Part shown: positions 46,403-55,147 of the stretch, one piece after another | How positions within the stretch are numbered: the first letter of the stretch is position 1 | Layout of the letters: every line of letters begins with the position of its first letter | Assembly (NCBI RefSeq): GCF_014297365.1 | Contig: NZ_JACOQD010000001.1 | Coordinates: forward strand, 682,001-746,000 | DNA: 64,000 nt | Origin: Winogradskyella echinorum | GTDB lineage: Bacteria; Bacteroidota; Bacteroidia; Flavobacteriales; Flavobacteriaceae | Reading direction: 5' to 3' | Position numbers and translations under genes: made by a program | The notes under the pieces: generated by a model | What the model saw: the letters and a program-made list of their open reading frames with translations, nothing else | The model's database searches: none | What the model was told of the DNA's origin: nothing

Positions 46403-47587
46403 TTAGGCTACTTTTAAGTTGTTTGAAACTTCTGTTTTTTCAGCTTGCTTTTTTCCTCCGTAAACCCAAGCTATTTGTCCTAATTGAAATATAATTTTCA
46501 CAGAATCTTTCATAGACAACTTAGAACCATCTGCATGTATCCATCGTTTTAATGGTTGCTCACATAACATTGCTTTTGCTTGTTTTAATCCGAAGTGAAT
46601 ACTCATTCTTTTAAAGATTTCTACATCAAAAATCCACTGTGTAACAAACTTTTCGCCAAAGGCAATATCAATAACATCTTTATGGAAAATTTTTGCACCA
46701 CATTGTGTGTCTTTAAAATCCATTTTTAAGATCTTTCTTATAATGAAGTTGATGGTTAAACTGATTATTTTTCGTGCAGATTCTTTAGTAATGTTCGCTC
46801 CCATTCTAGAGATACGCGATCCACTTACTATTTTAAAATCTGAAGTTTCTATAGTCTTTACTAAATCATCAAAATCTGCTAAATCTGTAGATAAATCGGC
46901 ATCTAAAAAACCGATGTAGTCTAAGTCTTCTTTTTGAGCCATATGTAACATTCCTAAACGAACCGCTTCAGCTTTTCCACCATTTTTTTCACAATCATAT
47001 ACTGTGATAAAATCTTCTCTTCCCTGTTGTAACTTATGTAAAACCTCTAAAGTTTTGTCTTTACTACCATCATTTACAAAGCACAAATGATAACCAGAAT
47101 TTTCATTAACAAAAGTCAAAAACTCATCACTTAATAAACGTTCTTCTTCATTATAACACGGAATAACAACACCAACACAACGTTGCTGAATCATTACATT
47201 ACTCTTAGCGACACTGTTTTCTGATTTTGGGACACCTATTAATCGTTTTACACGCGCACTAATTTCGTTCAAGCTTAAAGGCTTTTTCATGTAATCATCT
47301 ATACCAAGTTCAAAAGCTTGAGTGATGGTATCATCTTTAGTATTACCAGAAAGTACCATTATTGGTGTATCAGCATTTTTTGTATTTCTAATATATTTTA
47401 CCACTTCTAATCCAGAAACTCCTGGCATATTAATATCTACAATAACTAAATCTGGTTGTGTAGAATCATATAATTCTAATCCTTTAGAAGCATCGGTTTC
47501 GATGTTTACTTCGTAACCTAATTCTACCAATCTCTTTTGTAATGGAAGTAGAACTAATTGTTGGTCGTCTATGGCTAAAATTTTCAT
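46403..47587 (-). CDS. Response-regulator receiver fused to DPM1-like GT2 glycosyltransferase
   Basis: A 394-residue fusion. Residues 1-118 form a receiver domain with acidic pocket Asp7-Asp8, phospho-acceptor Asp51 (VIVDINMPG), Ser80 (VLSGN) and Lys102 (KKP). After a short linker, residues 137-375 form a GT2 domain of the dolichyl-phosphate mannose/glucose synthase kind: VIPCYNEEE, VNDGSKDKT, KNGGKAEAVRLGM, DAD at 229-231, and the acceptor-side DTQCGAKIF. No TM is evident. It would transfer a sugar (mannose or glucose) to a polyprenyl phosphate under control of phosphorylation. It is first gene of an operon with the pseudo-GT2 and manA. No histidine kinase is in the window. Confidence 0.92.
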   Translation of the reverse strand: MKILAIDDQQLVLLPLQKRLVELGYEVNIETDASKGLELYDSTQPDLVIVDINMPGVSGLEVVKYIRNTKNADTPIMVLSGNTKDDTITQAFELGIDDYMKKPLSLNEISARVKRLIGVPKSENSVAKSNVMIQQRCVGVVIPCYNEEERLLSDEFLTFVNENSGYHLCFVNDGSKDKTLEVLHKLQQGREDFITVYDCEKNGGKAEAVRLGMLHMAQKEDLDYIGFLDADLSTDLADFDDLVKTIETSDFKIVSGSRISRMGANITKESARKIISLTINFIIRKILKMDFKDTQCGAKIFHKDVIDIAFGEKFVTQWIFDVEIFKRMSIHFGLKQAKAMLCEQPLKRWIHADGSKLSMKDSVKIIFQLGQIAWVYGGKKQAEKTEVSNNLKVA

Positions 47588-47619
47588 GTTAAATACTATT
47601 TTGTTTGTTATTTACAGTT

Positions 47620-47707
47620 CAAAAGTACTAGAGAAGAAGACCTTAAAATTTAAATTTAGCCGAACCTAATATTTAGTGTAGACGAATGGTAGATTGCTGT
47701 AGTTAAT
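47620..47707 (-). promoter_or_regulatory. Promoter with 21/22-bp direct-repeat boxes (site A), receiver-GT2 gene
   Basis: Minus-strand -7 core TACTTTTG (47620-47627) fits TAnnTTTG. Boxes on the plus strand are TTTAGCCGAA (47655), TGTAGACGAA (47677) and TGTAGTTAAT (47698), stepped 22 and 21 bp. The nearest box lies 32 bp from the TTTG. The same geometry occurs at 55060-55147 and 56817-56885. The site lies in the divergent gap with the membrane GT gene and could serve both directions. Confidence 0.65.
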
Positions 47708-47769
47708 TAAAAATAGAACCACTATCTAAATTATATATCTTTACCATGTTAATATAGCTTAGGCTTTTA

Positions 47770-50700
47770 ATGAAGGAAACCTCAAATAAATATTTAATTT
47801 CTGCGCTACTTTTAGGCTTGGCATTTCATGGCAGTTCCATATTCTTTACTTTGGAAACTACTTATGATGCCTTAATCCATTTATTCTTTGCAGACCACTA
47901 TGCTAATAGTTGGTTTGAACCTTGGAACTACGAGTGGTACACTGGCTTTACAGTACAGAGTTATCCTCCGTTAGTTCATCAATCCATAGGATTACTTTCT
48001 ATGGTTGGTGGTTTAAAGTTTGGAATGTTTAGTGTGGCTATAATCGCCATTATACTATTCATTACCGGAACGTATCGGTTCTCCTTATTAATGACAGGGA
48101 ATAAAACCATTGCTGGTTATGCCTCGGTTTTGGCTGTGTTTTCATCCTCGTTTGTAGAAACCTTGCATATTTTTGGTCAATTACCAAGTATCGTTGGTGT
48201 CTCTGTGTTAATGCATGCCTTGCCCGAAATTTATCTATGGTTAAAGACAGGCAAGAAATGGTATTTAGCAACTTCATTATCTCTAATTGCTGTTACCGTG
48301 ACTTCACATCATGTTACGCCAATATTTGGCATGGTATTTTTCATCTTTCCTTTAATAGGCATGGTAATAATGGACGTGTCTAGAGAGCAAGTTAACAGCA
48401 TGAAAGAAGTCACATTCAAATTGTTTCTGCATACGTTTCTTAAGCTCTTTAAACGAATTGTAAGTTTCGGAATGTTGTCTTTAGTTTTAATAATAGGCTG
48501 TATTTTTCCGTATTGGCTCAACTCTAAAGCGAACCCAATTACTCAGGTGCCAATTCCACATGGATCGCGTGACAATTTCTTAGAAATCACCTCTTCTGGT
48601 TTGGTTTTCTTTTTAATTCCTTGGGGCATTTTATTGGTATTACTTCCATACATTTTCTATAGATATTATAGCAAGCGTTATTTGTTTTTTGGGCTGTCTG
48701 TAACTATATGTTTTATTCTAGGGACAGGTGGCACAACGCCTATTCCACTAAAAATGCTAGGTGAAACCGCTTTTAATATTTTAACCTTAGACCGTTTTAC
48801 ACTTTGGGCATCAATCTTGTCCATTCCGTTGATGGGTGAGTTTACCTATCGTTTTGTTCAAGGTGATTTAAAAGAATTAATACAATCTAAATTTGGTGCT
48901 GTTTACCACAGAATTATTGGCGGAATCTTAGCAGGTTTGTTTGTCTTTATGGTTGTATTCACCATGAGCTTAAATTACTTTAGACCGTCGCAACCGCAAA
49001 AAATAGAGATGTTACCAATTGTGAATTTCTTAAATCAAGATGACCACGATAAATGGCGATTTTTAACACTTGGTTTTGGCGACCAAATGGCTTGGCTTAG
49101 TGCACAAACTAATGCTATGACTGTTGATGGAAACTATCATTCTGCAAGACGCTTACCCGAACTAACAACACGACCAATTGAACGATTAGAAAATTCAAAG
49201 TTTAAGGGTGTTGCAGGCATTGGTTCACTTCAGCAATTTTTAACCACACCAGAAAAGTACAATCTCAAGTACATCTTCTCAAACGATAAGTTTTACGACC
49301 CAATACTTTACTTCTGTGGCTGGCAACGTTTACGGCAATTAGAAAACGGAATTATGGTTTGGGAACGTCTAAACATTCCTCCTGTATCTGAAATTTTACC
49401 TAAAGAAGATGTTGCCAAGTGGTTAAAACTACATTGGGGAATTGTACCATTTTTAACCGTGTTAATTGCGTTCATTTTAAACATACAAATGCTATGGGTT
49501 AATATGCTAAAAACACGTTTTAAGCCTATACCAGATTTTTTAAAGTATTCCATTTCTTATAAAAAATTCAATAGAAATGTTTTAAGAATCACACATCTTT
49601 GGTCAGTAATTTTAGCCATCGTTGTGTTTTATGGCATTTATTTATTTTACCTAAAAAACGATTCGCAACGTAGTCCTGAAAATGCTATAATGGCTTATTA
49701 TGACGCTTTAGATTTTAAAGAATTTGTAAAAGCTCATAGCTTAATCGACCCAAGTAGTAATATTCCAATTGCACAATACATGTTAGAGATATCTGTAACT
49801 GATGGCTTATTGAGTAGTTATGCCAAAATGGATGCCATAGAAACAGAGATTACCAAGTATAATGATAGTACTGTCTCTGCAAAAGTGACAAGCCAATGGA
49901 TTACACCTTTAGAAAAAATTGAAAAAGTTGATTACAAAACACTATCTAAAATTAAAGGGAAATGGTTTTTACAACCAGATGATTTAAATAACGATTTACC
50001 ACCAGATCAACTCTATTCGGCAAACGCCACAAAATATTTTAACCAAGGAAGACGTCGTATTACAACAGAACAAACGCATCACGAAGATATTTTAAAACAA
50101 CCTGTTTTAGAAGTTATTTCAGCCAAACTAGTTCAATATGATGGTAGCTATGCAATTGTTGGCGAAGTACAAAATATAGACAATGTGCCTGCAGATGTTA
50201 TTTTAAAAGGCACTTTGTACAACGATGCTAACAAAGAACTCGCAACGTATAACGCCAAATACCATGTAAAGCATAAATTAATGCCTAAAGAATCTAGTAG
50301 TTTTAGGATTAATTTTGAAGGTATTGCCTGGTCTAAAACTAAAGATTCTATTCCCGATACTTTTAATCCAGATGAATTTACACCTGTTGAATTTGAGGAA
50401 CAACCTACCAAATTTAACTTGCAAGTTGCAGGAAATGTGTCTGGTTCTGACCTGTATAAAAATGTGGTTTTAAGTGCTATTGACATTAATGAGGAAACCA
50501 TTCAGGGTAACTTGTTTAATAGTGGCATTCAAGAAATTACCATACCTCAGCTACTAATCTCCTATTATGATGAAAACCAAAATTTGGTATGGGTTGACCA
50601 TTTATTTGTAAAAGAAGGAGTTAGACAGCAACGCAAACAAGATTTTGAATACACCATTTTGAACAATGGAAAAGTAAAAATCATCAATCATAGCATGAAA

Positions 50701-50859
50701 AACATTTTTGTAAACGGCTTACCAAATGAAGCTATCTCAAATAAAATAGTGCCAAACAGAATAATAAATCATACGAATGCGCAATTACAACCAATTGAGC
50801 ATCCTGATTTTAGTTATATTAAAATAGAAATTAACACCTATATCGGAAGTCCTAATTAA
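47770..50859 (+). CDS. Large GT-C-like membrane protein (6-pyruvoyl-tetrahydropterin synthase-related type)
   Basis: A 1029-residue membrane protein. Residues about 8-410 contain ten or more hydrophobic segments. The first loop, TYDALIHLFFADHY with Asp33, His37 and Asp42, resembles the acidic first loop of GT-C glycosyltransferases. A periplasmic part (about 420-550) follows, then TM segments near 555-575 and 615-635, and a long C-terminal extracytoplasmic part with two beta-rich domains (about 640-1029). Proteins of this build are often annotated as PTPS-related membrane proteins, without known activity. It probably uses a polyprenyl-linked sugar made by the adjacent DPM1-like enzyme. It overlaps the next gene by one base. 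Confidence 0.75.
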   Translation: MKETSNKYLISALLLGLAFHGSSIFFTLETTYDALIHLFFADHYANSWFEPWNYEWYTGFTVQSYPPLVHQSIGLLSMVGGLKFGMFSVAIIAIILFITGTYRFSLLMTGNKTIAGYASVLAVFSSSFVETLHIFGQLPSIVGVSVLMHALPEIYLWLKTGKKWYLATSLSLIAVTVTSHHVTPIFGMVFFIFPLIGMVIMDVSREQVNSMKEVTFKLFLHTFLKLFKRIVSFGMLSLVLIIGCIFPYWLNSKANPITQVPIPHGSRDNFLEITSSGLVFFLIPWGILLVLLPYIFYRYYSKRYLFFGLSVTICFILGTGGTTPIPLKMLGETAFNILTLDRFTLWASILSIPLMGEFTYRFVQGDLKELIQSKFGAVYHRIIGGILAGLFVFMVVFTMSLNYFRPSQPQKIEMLPIVNFLNQDDHDKWRFLTLGFGDQMAWLSAQTNAMTVDGNYHSARRLPELTTRPIERLENSKFKGVAGIGSLQQFLTTPEKYNLKYIFSNDKFYDPILYFCGWQRLRQLENGIMVWERLNIPPVSEILPKEDVAKWLKLHWGIVPFLTVLIAFILNIQMLWVNMLKTRFKPIPDFLKYSISYKKFNRNVLRITHLWSVILAIVVFYGIYLFYLKNDSQRSPENAIMAYYDALDFKEFVKAHSLIDPSSNIPIAQYMLEISVTDGLLSSYAKMDAIETEITKYNDSTVSAKVTSQWITPLEKIEKVDYKTLSKIKGKWFLQPDDLNNDLPPDQLYSANATKYFNQGRRRITTEQTHHEDILKQPVLEVISAKLVQYDGSYAIVGEVQNIDNVPADVILKGTLYNDANKELATYNAKYHVKHKLMPKESSSFRINFEGIAWSKTKDSIPDTFNPDEFTPVEFEEQPTKFNLQVAGNVSGSDLYKNVVLSAIDINEETIQGNLFNSGIQEITIPQLLISYYDENQNLVWVDHLFVKEGVRQQRKQDFEYTILNNGKVKIINHSMKNIFVNGLPNEAISNKIVPNRIINHTNAQLQPIEHPDFSYIKIEINTYIGSPN

Positions 50860-52076
50860 TGCAATTAAAACTAACATATTTGTTTCTTTTCGGTTTGATT
50901 TTAGTATCATCATTTGCTATGGTGCAACAAAATGAAAGTGCTACTAAAATTGAGTTGTTATCAACAGACACAAACTTTGAAGTTGGGCAAACTATAGTTT
51001 TAAAATTCTCTGCTTCTCAAAATGACAAACCACTACTCTATTGTTCTAACAGCTATGGATCCACATTAATTTCTGCCACAATAAAGAACGAAACTTTAGA
51101 GTTTCTAATTCCTGAAAATATGAGCAAAAAAACTGGAGTTGTTAATTGGAAATTATTGCATAACACCAATGCACTTTCAGGAAAATTTAGCATTCAGCCA
51201 AAAGCAGAAGTTGCTACAATGGAAACTTATATTGGTCCACCAAGTATTGAAGCTGGCGGAACAGATTATACCATGTTGGTTGTAATTCCTACAGACTCTT
51301 TAGATAATCCTGTTCCACAAAACACCTTAGTGAATGCGAAACATCAATTTTTAGATTCTGAAGAAAGTGAAGCTATTTACACCAATAATCTAATTGCATT
51401 TAAAAATATCTATTCTAAAAAAGAAAGTGGACGTATGTTAATTTCTTCTGAGAGTTTAGGAGTTAATTCTAAAGAATTTACCATTAATGTCGCTGCTGCA
51501 ATTCCAACTGATTTTACCATATCTGCTGCACGACCACATGATTACGCAGATGGTAACCAGATTACAACATTTTCGACTTCAATTATAAAAGACAAGCAAA
51601 ACAACGTGGTGAGTGACGGCACTTTTGTAACATTTTTCATCAAGAATCAAAAACAAAATATTTTAAAAACCACAGGAACAACCATTAACGGTGTTGCAAC
51701 TGCGAAAATGATCCATCCAGATTTTGCCGATGACTGGAAAATTACAGCATATGTAGATAGTATGTCTGAAAGCAATAGTATTTCGCTTAACTACAAACAA
51801 GTAATTGAAGATTTTGAAGTTGCTTTTGAAGATAACAATAGAACCATAACTATTGGCCCATTACAAAGTTTTATGCAACAAATGATTCCTGATGGATTGT
51901 ATGTAAAATTGAATATTTACAAAGACAACCAGCTGATTGACACCCTAACAAAAACTTCTTTTAATGGTTATGTGACCTTTAAATTAAAGCCAGCCATTTA
52001 CCAAGATGGAGACTATAACTTTAGTATTTCAACAGCAGGATTAACAAAAGAATTCAACTCTAAGAAACTATGGTAG
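50859..52076 (+). CDS. Exported Ig-like/macroglobulin-like protein
   Basis: A 405-residue protein with an N-terminal hydrophobic leader (FLFGLILVSSFAMV) and no lipobox Cys. The rest is beta-strand-rich and seems to form three or four Ig-like domains, for example FEVGQTIVLKFSAS, DNPVPQNTLVNAKHQF, and ADGNQITTFSTSIIKDKQNN, which resembles bacterial Ig-like (invasin/Big-1 or MG2-type) repeats. No catalytic motif was recognised. It is translationally coupled to the membrane GT gene (TAATG) and to the GH5-like gene (7-bp overlap), so it likely works with both in the envelope. Its function is unknown. Confidence 0.65.
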   Translation: MQLKLTYLFLFGLILVSSFAMVQQNESATKIELLSTDTNFEVGQTIVLKFSASQNDKPLLYCSNSYGSTLISATIKNETLEFLIPENMSKKTGVVNWKLLHNTNALSGKFSIQPKAEVATMETYIGPPSIEAGGTDYTMLVVIPTDSLDNPVPQNTLVNAKHQFLDSEESEAIYTNNLIAFKNIYSKKESGRMLISSESLGVNSKEFTINVAAAIPTDFTISAARPHDYADGNQITTFSTSIIKDKQNNVVSDGTFVTFFIKNQKQNILKTTGTTINGVATAKMIHPDFADDWKITAYVDSMSESNSISLNYKQVIEDFEVAFEDNNRTITIGPLQSFMQQMIPDGLYVKLNIYKDNQLIDTLTKTSFNGYVTFKLKPAIYQDGDYNFSISTAGLTKEFNSKKLW

Positions 52077-53584
52077 GTCCTAATAGAAACATACTACGTA
52101 CCATATTAATTGCCTCATACATTATGATTGTTGCCCTAATCATTTATGGTGTTAGCGCAGTATTCAGCTATTTAAATACAGGAGCTGATCGAAGTACTAT
52201 GCTGCATACCGAAATTCAGAAAATAGAACAATATTTGCCTAAGGTAGAATGGGAACCTATTCAAAATGAAGGTAGATCAATCGATGACCAAACCTTAAAT
52301 ACAATACAGAGCAATTATTTAGATGCTTGGTATGTAAAACAAATTGCTTACAATACCAATAAAACTGCCGGAATAAAAGATTACTACACAGATAGTGCTA
52401 GAGAGAATTTATATAGTTTCATTGAACTAAATAAAGCCGAAAACACTACAATTGAAGCAACTACTTTAAGACATAATCCAACATTAGAATTTTTTAGTGA
52501 AGACGGTCAGTTAGCTGTTATTACTGACCGAAATGTTATAGAATACAAGCGCATTTTTAAAGCCGATTCATTGGTTTTAGAAATCAAAGAAACATCAAGT
52601 TATAAAATAGTGTTTTTACTCGAAGATGGTTTTTGGAGAATTAGACATATGGTCAAAGAATTAACTGAACCAACTAATGACAATCCAAAAATAGTATCTG
52701 TTGATAGTCTAAATATTAAAGGCATTAATTACTATCCACAAGCCAATCCTTGGGATATGTTTGGAGATGCATTTTCTACAGATATCATTTCAAAAGACTT
52801 TAAAATTATTAAAGACGCAGGATTAAATTCAGTACGCCTTTTTGTACAATATGACGACTTTGGAAAAGAACATGTCCATACAGAAAAGCTAAAGAAACTT
52901 AAACAAACTTTAGACGTAGCTGAAGCATATAATTTAGGAGTGGTCTTAACCTTATTTGATTTTTATGGTGACTATTCAGTTATGAGTTGGACACTAAATC
53001 AACGTCATGCTGAAACGATTGTAGATGCCGTAAAAGACCATAATGCATTGTTAGCTTGGGATATTAAAAACGAACCCAATTTAGATTTTGAATCTAGAGG
53101 AAAAGAGAATGTCATTGCATGGTTAGATAATATGATTGATTTGGTAAAATCAGTAGACGACACTCATCCTGTAACTATTGGTTGGTCTAATACACAAAGT
53201 GCTACGATACTTAAAGACAAAGTAGATTTTGTATCGTTTCATTATTACGAAGACTTAGAAGATTTGGACGAAGCCATTAAATCCATGAAAAATGACATAC
53301 CAGATAAACCATTAGTACTTCAAGAATTTGGATTGTCATCCTACTCAGGTTTTTGGAAACCCTTTGGAGCATCAGACGAAGACCAAGCTAATTATCATAA
53401 AAAAATCCAAGAGCATATTGCAACTCATGGTTTACAATTTATGTCTTGGACACTTTACGATTTCACTGAAATACCAACAGAAGTCGTAGGTAAACTTCCG
53501 TGGCGAAAAAATGCTCAAAAACATTTTGGTTTCATAGATAAAAATGGGGCAAAAAAGGCGTCTTTTAAATACATCTCTAATTAA
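52070..53584 (+). CDS. Membrane-anchored GH5-like glycoside hydrolase
   Basis: A 504-residue protein. One N-terminal TM (about 10-34) anchors it, then residues about 45-215 form a domain with an NTF2-like look (YLDAWYVKQIAYN, IVFLLEDGFWRIRHMV), and residues about 220-500 form a GH-A barrel like GH5: GINYYPQANPWDMF, LNSVRLFVQYDDFG, acid/base Glu335 in WDIKNEPNL, HYYEDLEDLDE, nucleophile Glu419 in VLQEFGLSS. It should act in the periplasm, anchored to the inner membrane. Being last in the operon with the GT-C-like protein, it may trim or transfer a nascent glycan, as hydrolases do in other exopolysaccharide systems. The substrate is unknown. Confidence 0.82.
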   Translation: MVGPNRNILRTILIASYIMIVALIIYGVSAVFSYLNTGADRSTMLHTEIQKIEQYLPKVEWEPIQNEGRSIDDQTLNTIQSNYLDAWYVKQIAYNTNKTAGIKDYYTDSARENLYSFIELNKAENTTIEATTLRHNPTLEFFSEDGQLAVITDRNVIEYKRIFKADSLVLEIKETSSYKIVFLLEDGFWRIRHMVKELTEPTNDNPKIVSVDSLNIKGINYYPQANPWDMFGDAFSTDIISKDFKIIKDAGLNSVRLFVQYDDFGKEHVHTEKLKKLKQTLDVAEAYNLGVVLTLFDFYGDYSVMSWTLNQRHAETIVDAVKDHNALLAWDIKNEPNLDFESRGKENVIAWLDNMIDLVKSVDDTHPVTIGWSNTQSATILKDKVDFVSFHYYEDLEDLDEAIKSMKNDIPDKPLVLQEFGLSSYSGFWKPFGASDEDQANYHKKIQEHIATHGLQFMSWTLYDFTEIPTEVVGKLPWRKNAQKHFGFIDKNGAKKASFKYISN

Positions 53585-53597
53585 TGTATTACTATCG

Positions 53598-53665
53598 ATT
53601 AGAACGCAGTGAAGAATCTTTATTTTTAACCAATTTAATCCTAAAAGATTCTTCGGTTCTGCATT
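53598..53665. repeat. Interspersed palindromic repeat (ACGCAGTGAAGAATCTT type)
   Basis: AGAACGCAGT then GAAGAATCTT (53611-53620) is mirrored by AAGATTCTTC (53645-53654) then GGTTCT. This is the same dispersed-repeat family as 6720-6750. A 63-codon open frame over it (53584-53775) is an artefact of the repeat. Confidence 0.6.
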
Positions 53666-53748
53666 CATATTTATTAGAATTAGGGATTCTAATACTTAGT
53701 AGGTGTTTAATTAGTTTGGGGCAAAAAGGGTCATTTTCGATTTTAAAA

Positions 53749-53811
53749 CTAAACAGTAGTGTAGGTTCAATCTGAGTAGGCAGATTACTACTGTTTAGCT
53801 GAGTTTTTTTT
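53749..53811. terminator. Two-tier hairpin terminator between convergent genes
   Basis: CTAAACAGTAGT (53749-53760) pairs perfectly with 53787-53798. Inside is a second hairpin AATCTG (53769-53774) with CAGATT (53781-53786). A T-run follows at 53804-53811. It ends the GT-C/GH5 operon and lies 6 bp from the stop of the convergent GT4 gene. Confidence 0.75.
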
Positions 53812-53816
53812 AGCTA

Positions 53817-55022
53817 TTATGCTGTAAATACAGCAGAACGGTTAGATTTTCTTTCTATAATATTTTGAAATTCTTCTAAATACATATCTGCAATCTGTGA
53901 CATTGGGTGTGCTGTTGCAGCTTTATAATTAGTTCTAGCAAGCTCTAATCTATACCTTTCATTTATAACAATGGCTTCAATAGCATTAGCTAAGCTTTCT
54001 ACACTGGTTGGTTCAAAAAATTCACCTCTATAGCCTTCATCTTGGATAAGTAAAGCTAAATCCCCTAAATCTGGCATCACAACAGCTTTACCATAACTTC
54101 CTGCTTGGTGTAAAACTCCAGAGCTTCCAGTAGTTGAAGTGTATGGAAATACAACCACTGCACTTTCATTAAATAAGGTTGGAACTTCATCCTCTTCAAC
54201 ATAACCTGTATATCTTACATCTGGTATATGCTTATAATCTTCTTGTACTTTAGCTAAGTATCCTGGTACATTTGGGTTATCTGTTCCAGCAATTACAACT
54301 TCTAATTCTAAGTTAGTTCTCTCTCTTACAAGCGCAACAGCTTCAATCATTCCCTCTACTTTTTTATAGGTTCCAAACTTTCCGAAAGTCATAATTTTTA
54401 ATGGGCCTGAAGGAAGTGTATAATCTGGTTCTTCAGGGATTTCAAAGGTTCCGTGAGGAATTAATTTCACATTAGTTTTAAGGTATTTTAATTCTAAAAT
54501 CTCAACATATTTTTGCATTGTTACTGCCACTACATCTGCTTTTAAAATTAACTTTGTTAAGGATGTTCCAATAAACCCGTAGATTTTCTGCATTAATTTA
54601 TTAGAGGTGAAACCAGCACTTCCTAAATCAACTTCCTCAAGAATGTTGTGTAATAAAACGATGTTAGGAATCTTTTTTAGCTTACATACTAATGGTAGCA
54701 TTAAACCTAAAGCAGCTGCAATTTTCTTATCACCAAACTTCATAAACTGAAGGTTGAATAACACAGCATCTGGTTGGGTATGATTAATGGCTTTTGTTAC
54801 AGAGAACAAATTTTTGTAACTGTTGAATGACCAACATTCTTTTACGGTAATCTTGCATCCATCTTCAGTAAATTCTAAATCTTTTTTACCTTCTGTACGA
54901 TCCGTTAATAAGATTAATTCTGTAACGTCTTCCTTTTGTCTAAACTGTTTTACTAAATGGTAAGCATACTCATTTAAAGTGACTTTACTTGGAGGATATG
55001 CTGTTACAATTGCTAGTTTCAT
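53817..55022 (-). CDS. Glycosyltransferase family 4 protein
   Basis: A 401-residue GT-B-fold glycosyltransferase. The N-terminal half starts MKLAIVTAYPPSKVTLNEYA, and the C-terminal GT4 (glycosyl transferase group 1) half has KIMTFGKFGTYKKVEGMIEA, VVIAGTDN, VRYTGYVEEDEVP and the donor-binding YTSTTGSSGVLHQAGSYGKA. No signal peptide; cytoplasmic, possibly membrane-associated. It probably adds a sugar during glycan assembly. It is preceded by the direct-repeat promoter at 55060-55147 and lies downstream of the flippase gene on the same strand. Confidence 0.9.
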   Translation of the reverse strand: MKLAIVTAYPPSKVTLNEYAYHLVKQFRQKEDVTELILLTDRTEGKKDLEFTEDGCKITVKECWSFNSYKNLFSVTKAINHTQPDAVLFNLQFMKFGDKKIAAALGLMLPLVCKLKKIPNIVLLHNILEEVDLGSAGFTSNKLMQKIYGFIGTSLTKLILKADVVAVTMQKYVEILELKYLKTNVKLIPHGTFEIPEEPDYTLPSGPLKIMTFGKFGTYKKVEGMIEAVALVRERTNLELEVVIAGTDNPNVPGYLAKVQEDYKHIPDVRYTGYVEEDEVPTLFNESAVVVFPYTSTTGSSGVLHQAGSYGKAVVMPDLGDLALLIQDEGYRGEFFEPTSVESLANAIEAIVINERYRLELARTNYKAATAHPMSQIADMYLEEFQNIIERKSNRSAVFTA

Positions 55023-55059
55023 AATTTTTGGATTTTTAATGTTTTAATTAATTACAGTA

Positions 55060-55147
55060 CAAATTTGAGGTTTTAAATTCCTAATCTTTAGCTACTTTCG
55101 ATAGGACGACTTTTACTGTAGACGAGTGGAAATTTACTTTAGATTAA
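55060..55147 (-). promoter_or_regulatory. Promoter with 21-bp direct-repeat boxes (site B), GT4 gene
   Basis: Minus-strand core CAAATTTG (55060-55067; one mismatch to TAnnTTTG). Plus-strand boxes are TTTCGATAGG (55096), TGTAGACGAG (55117) and TTTAGATTAA (55138), exactly 21 bp apart. The nearest box is 33 bp from the TTTG. The last box runs into the 3' end of the flippase gene. Confidence 0.6.

Noticed and set aside
53584-53775. 63-codon ORF overlapping the GH5-like stop codon
   Set aside because: Its N-terminal part (RLERSEESLF) comes from the dispersed repeat and the rest runs into the terminator.
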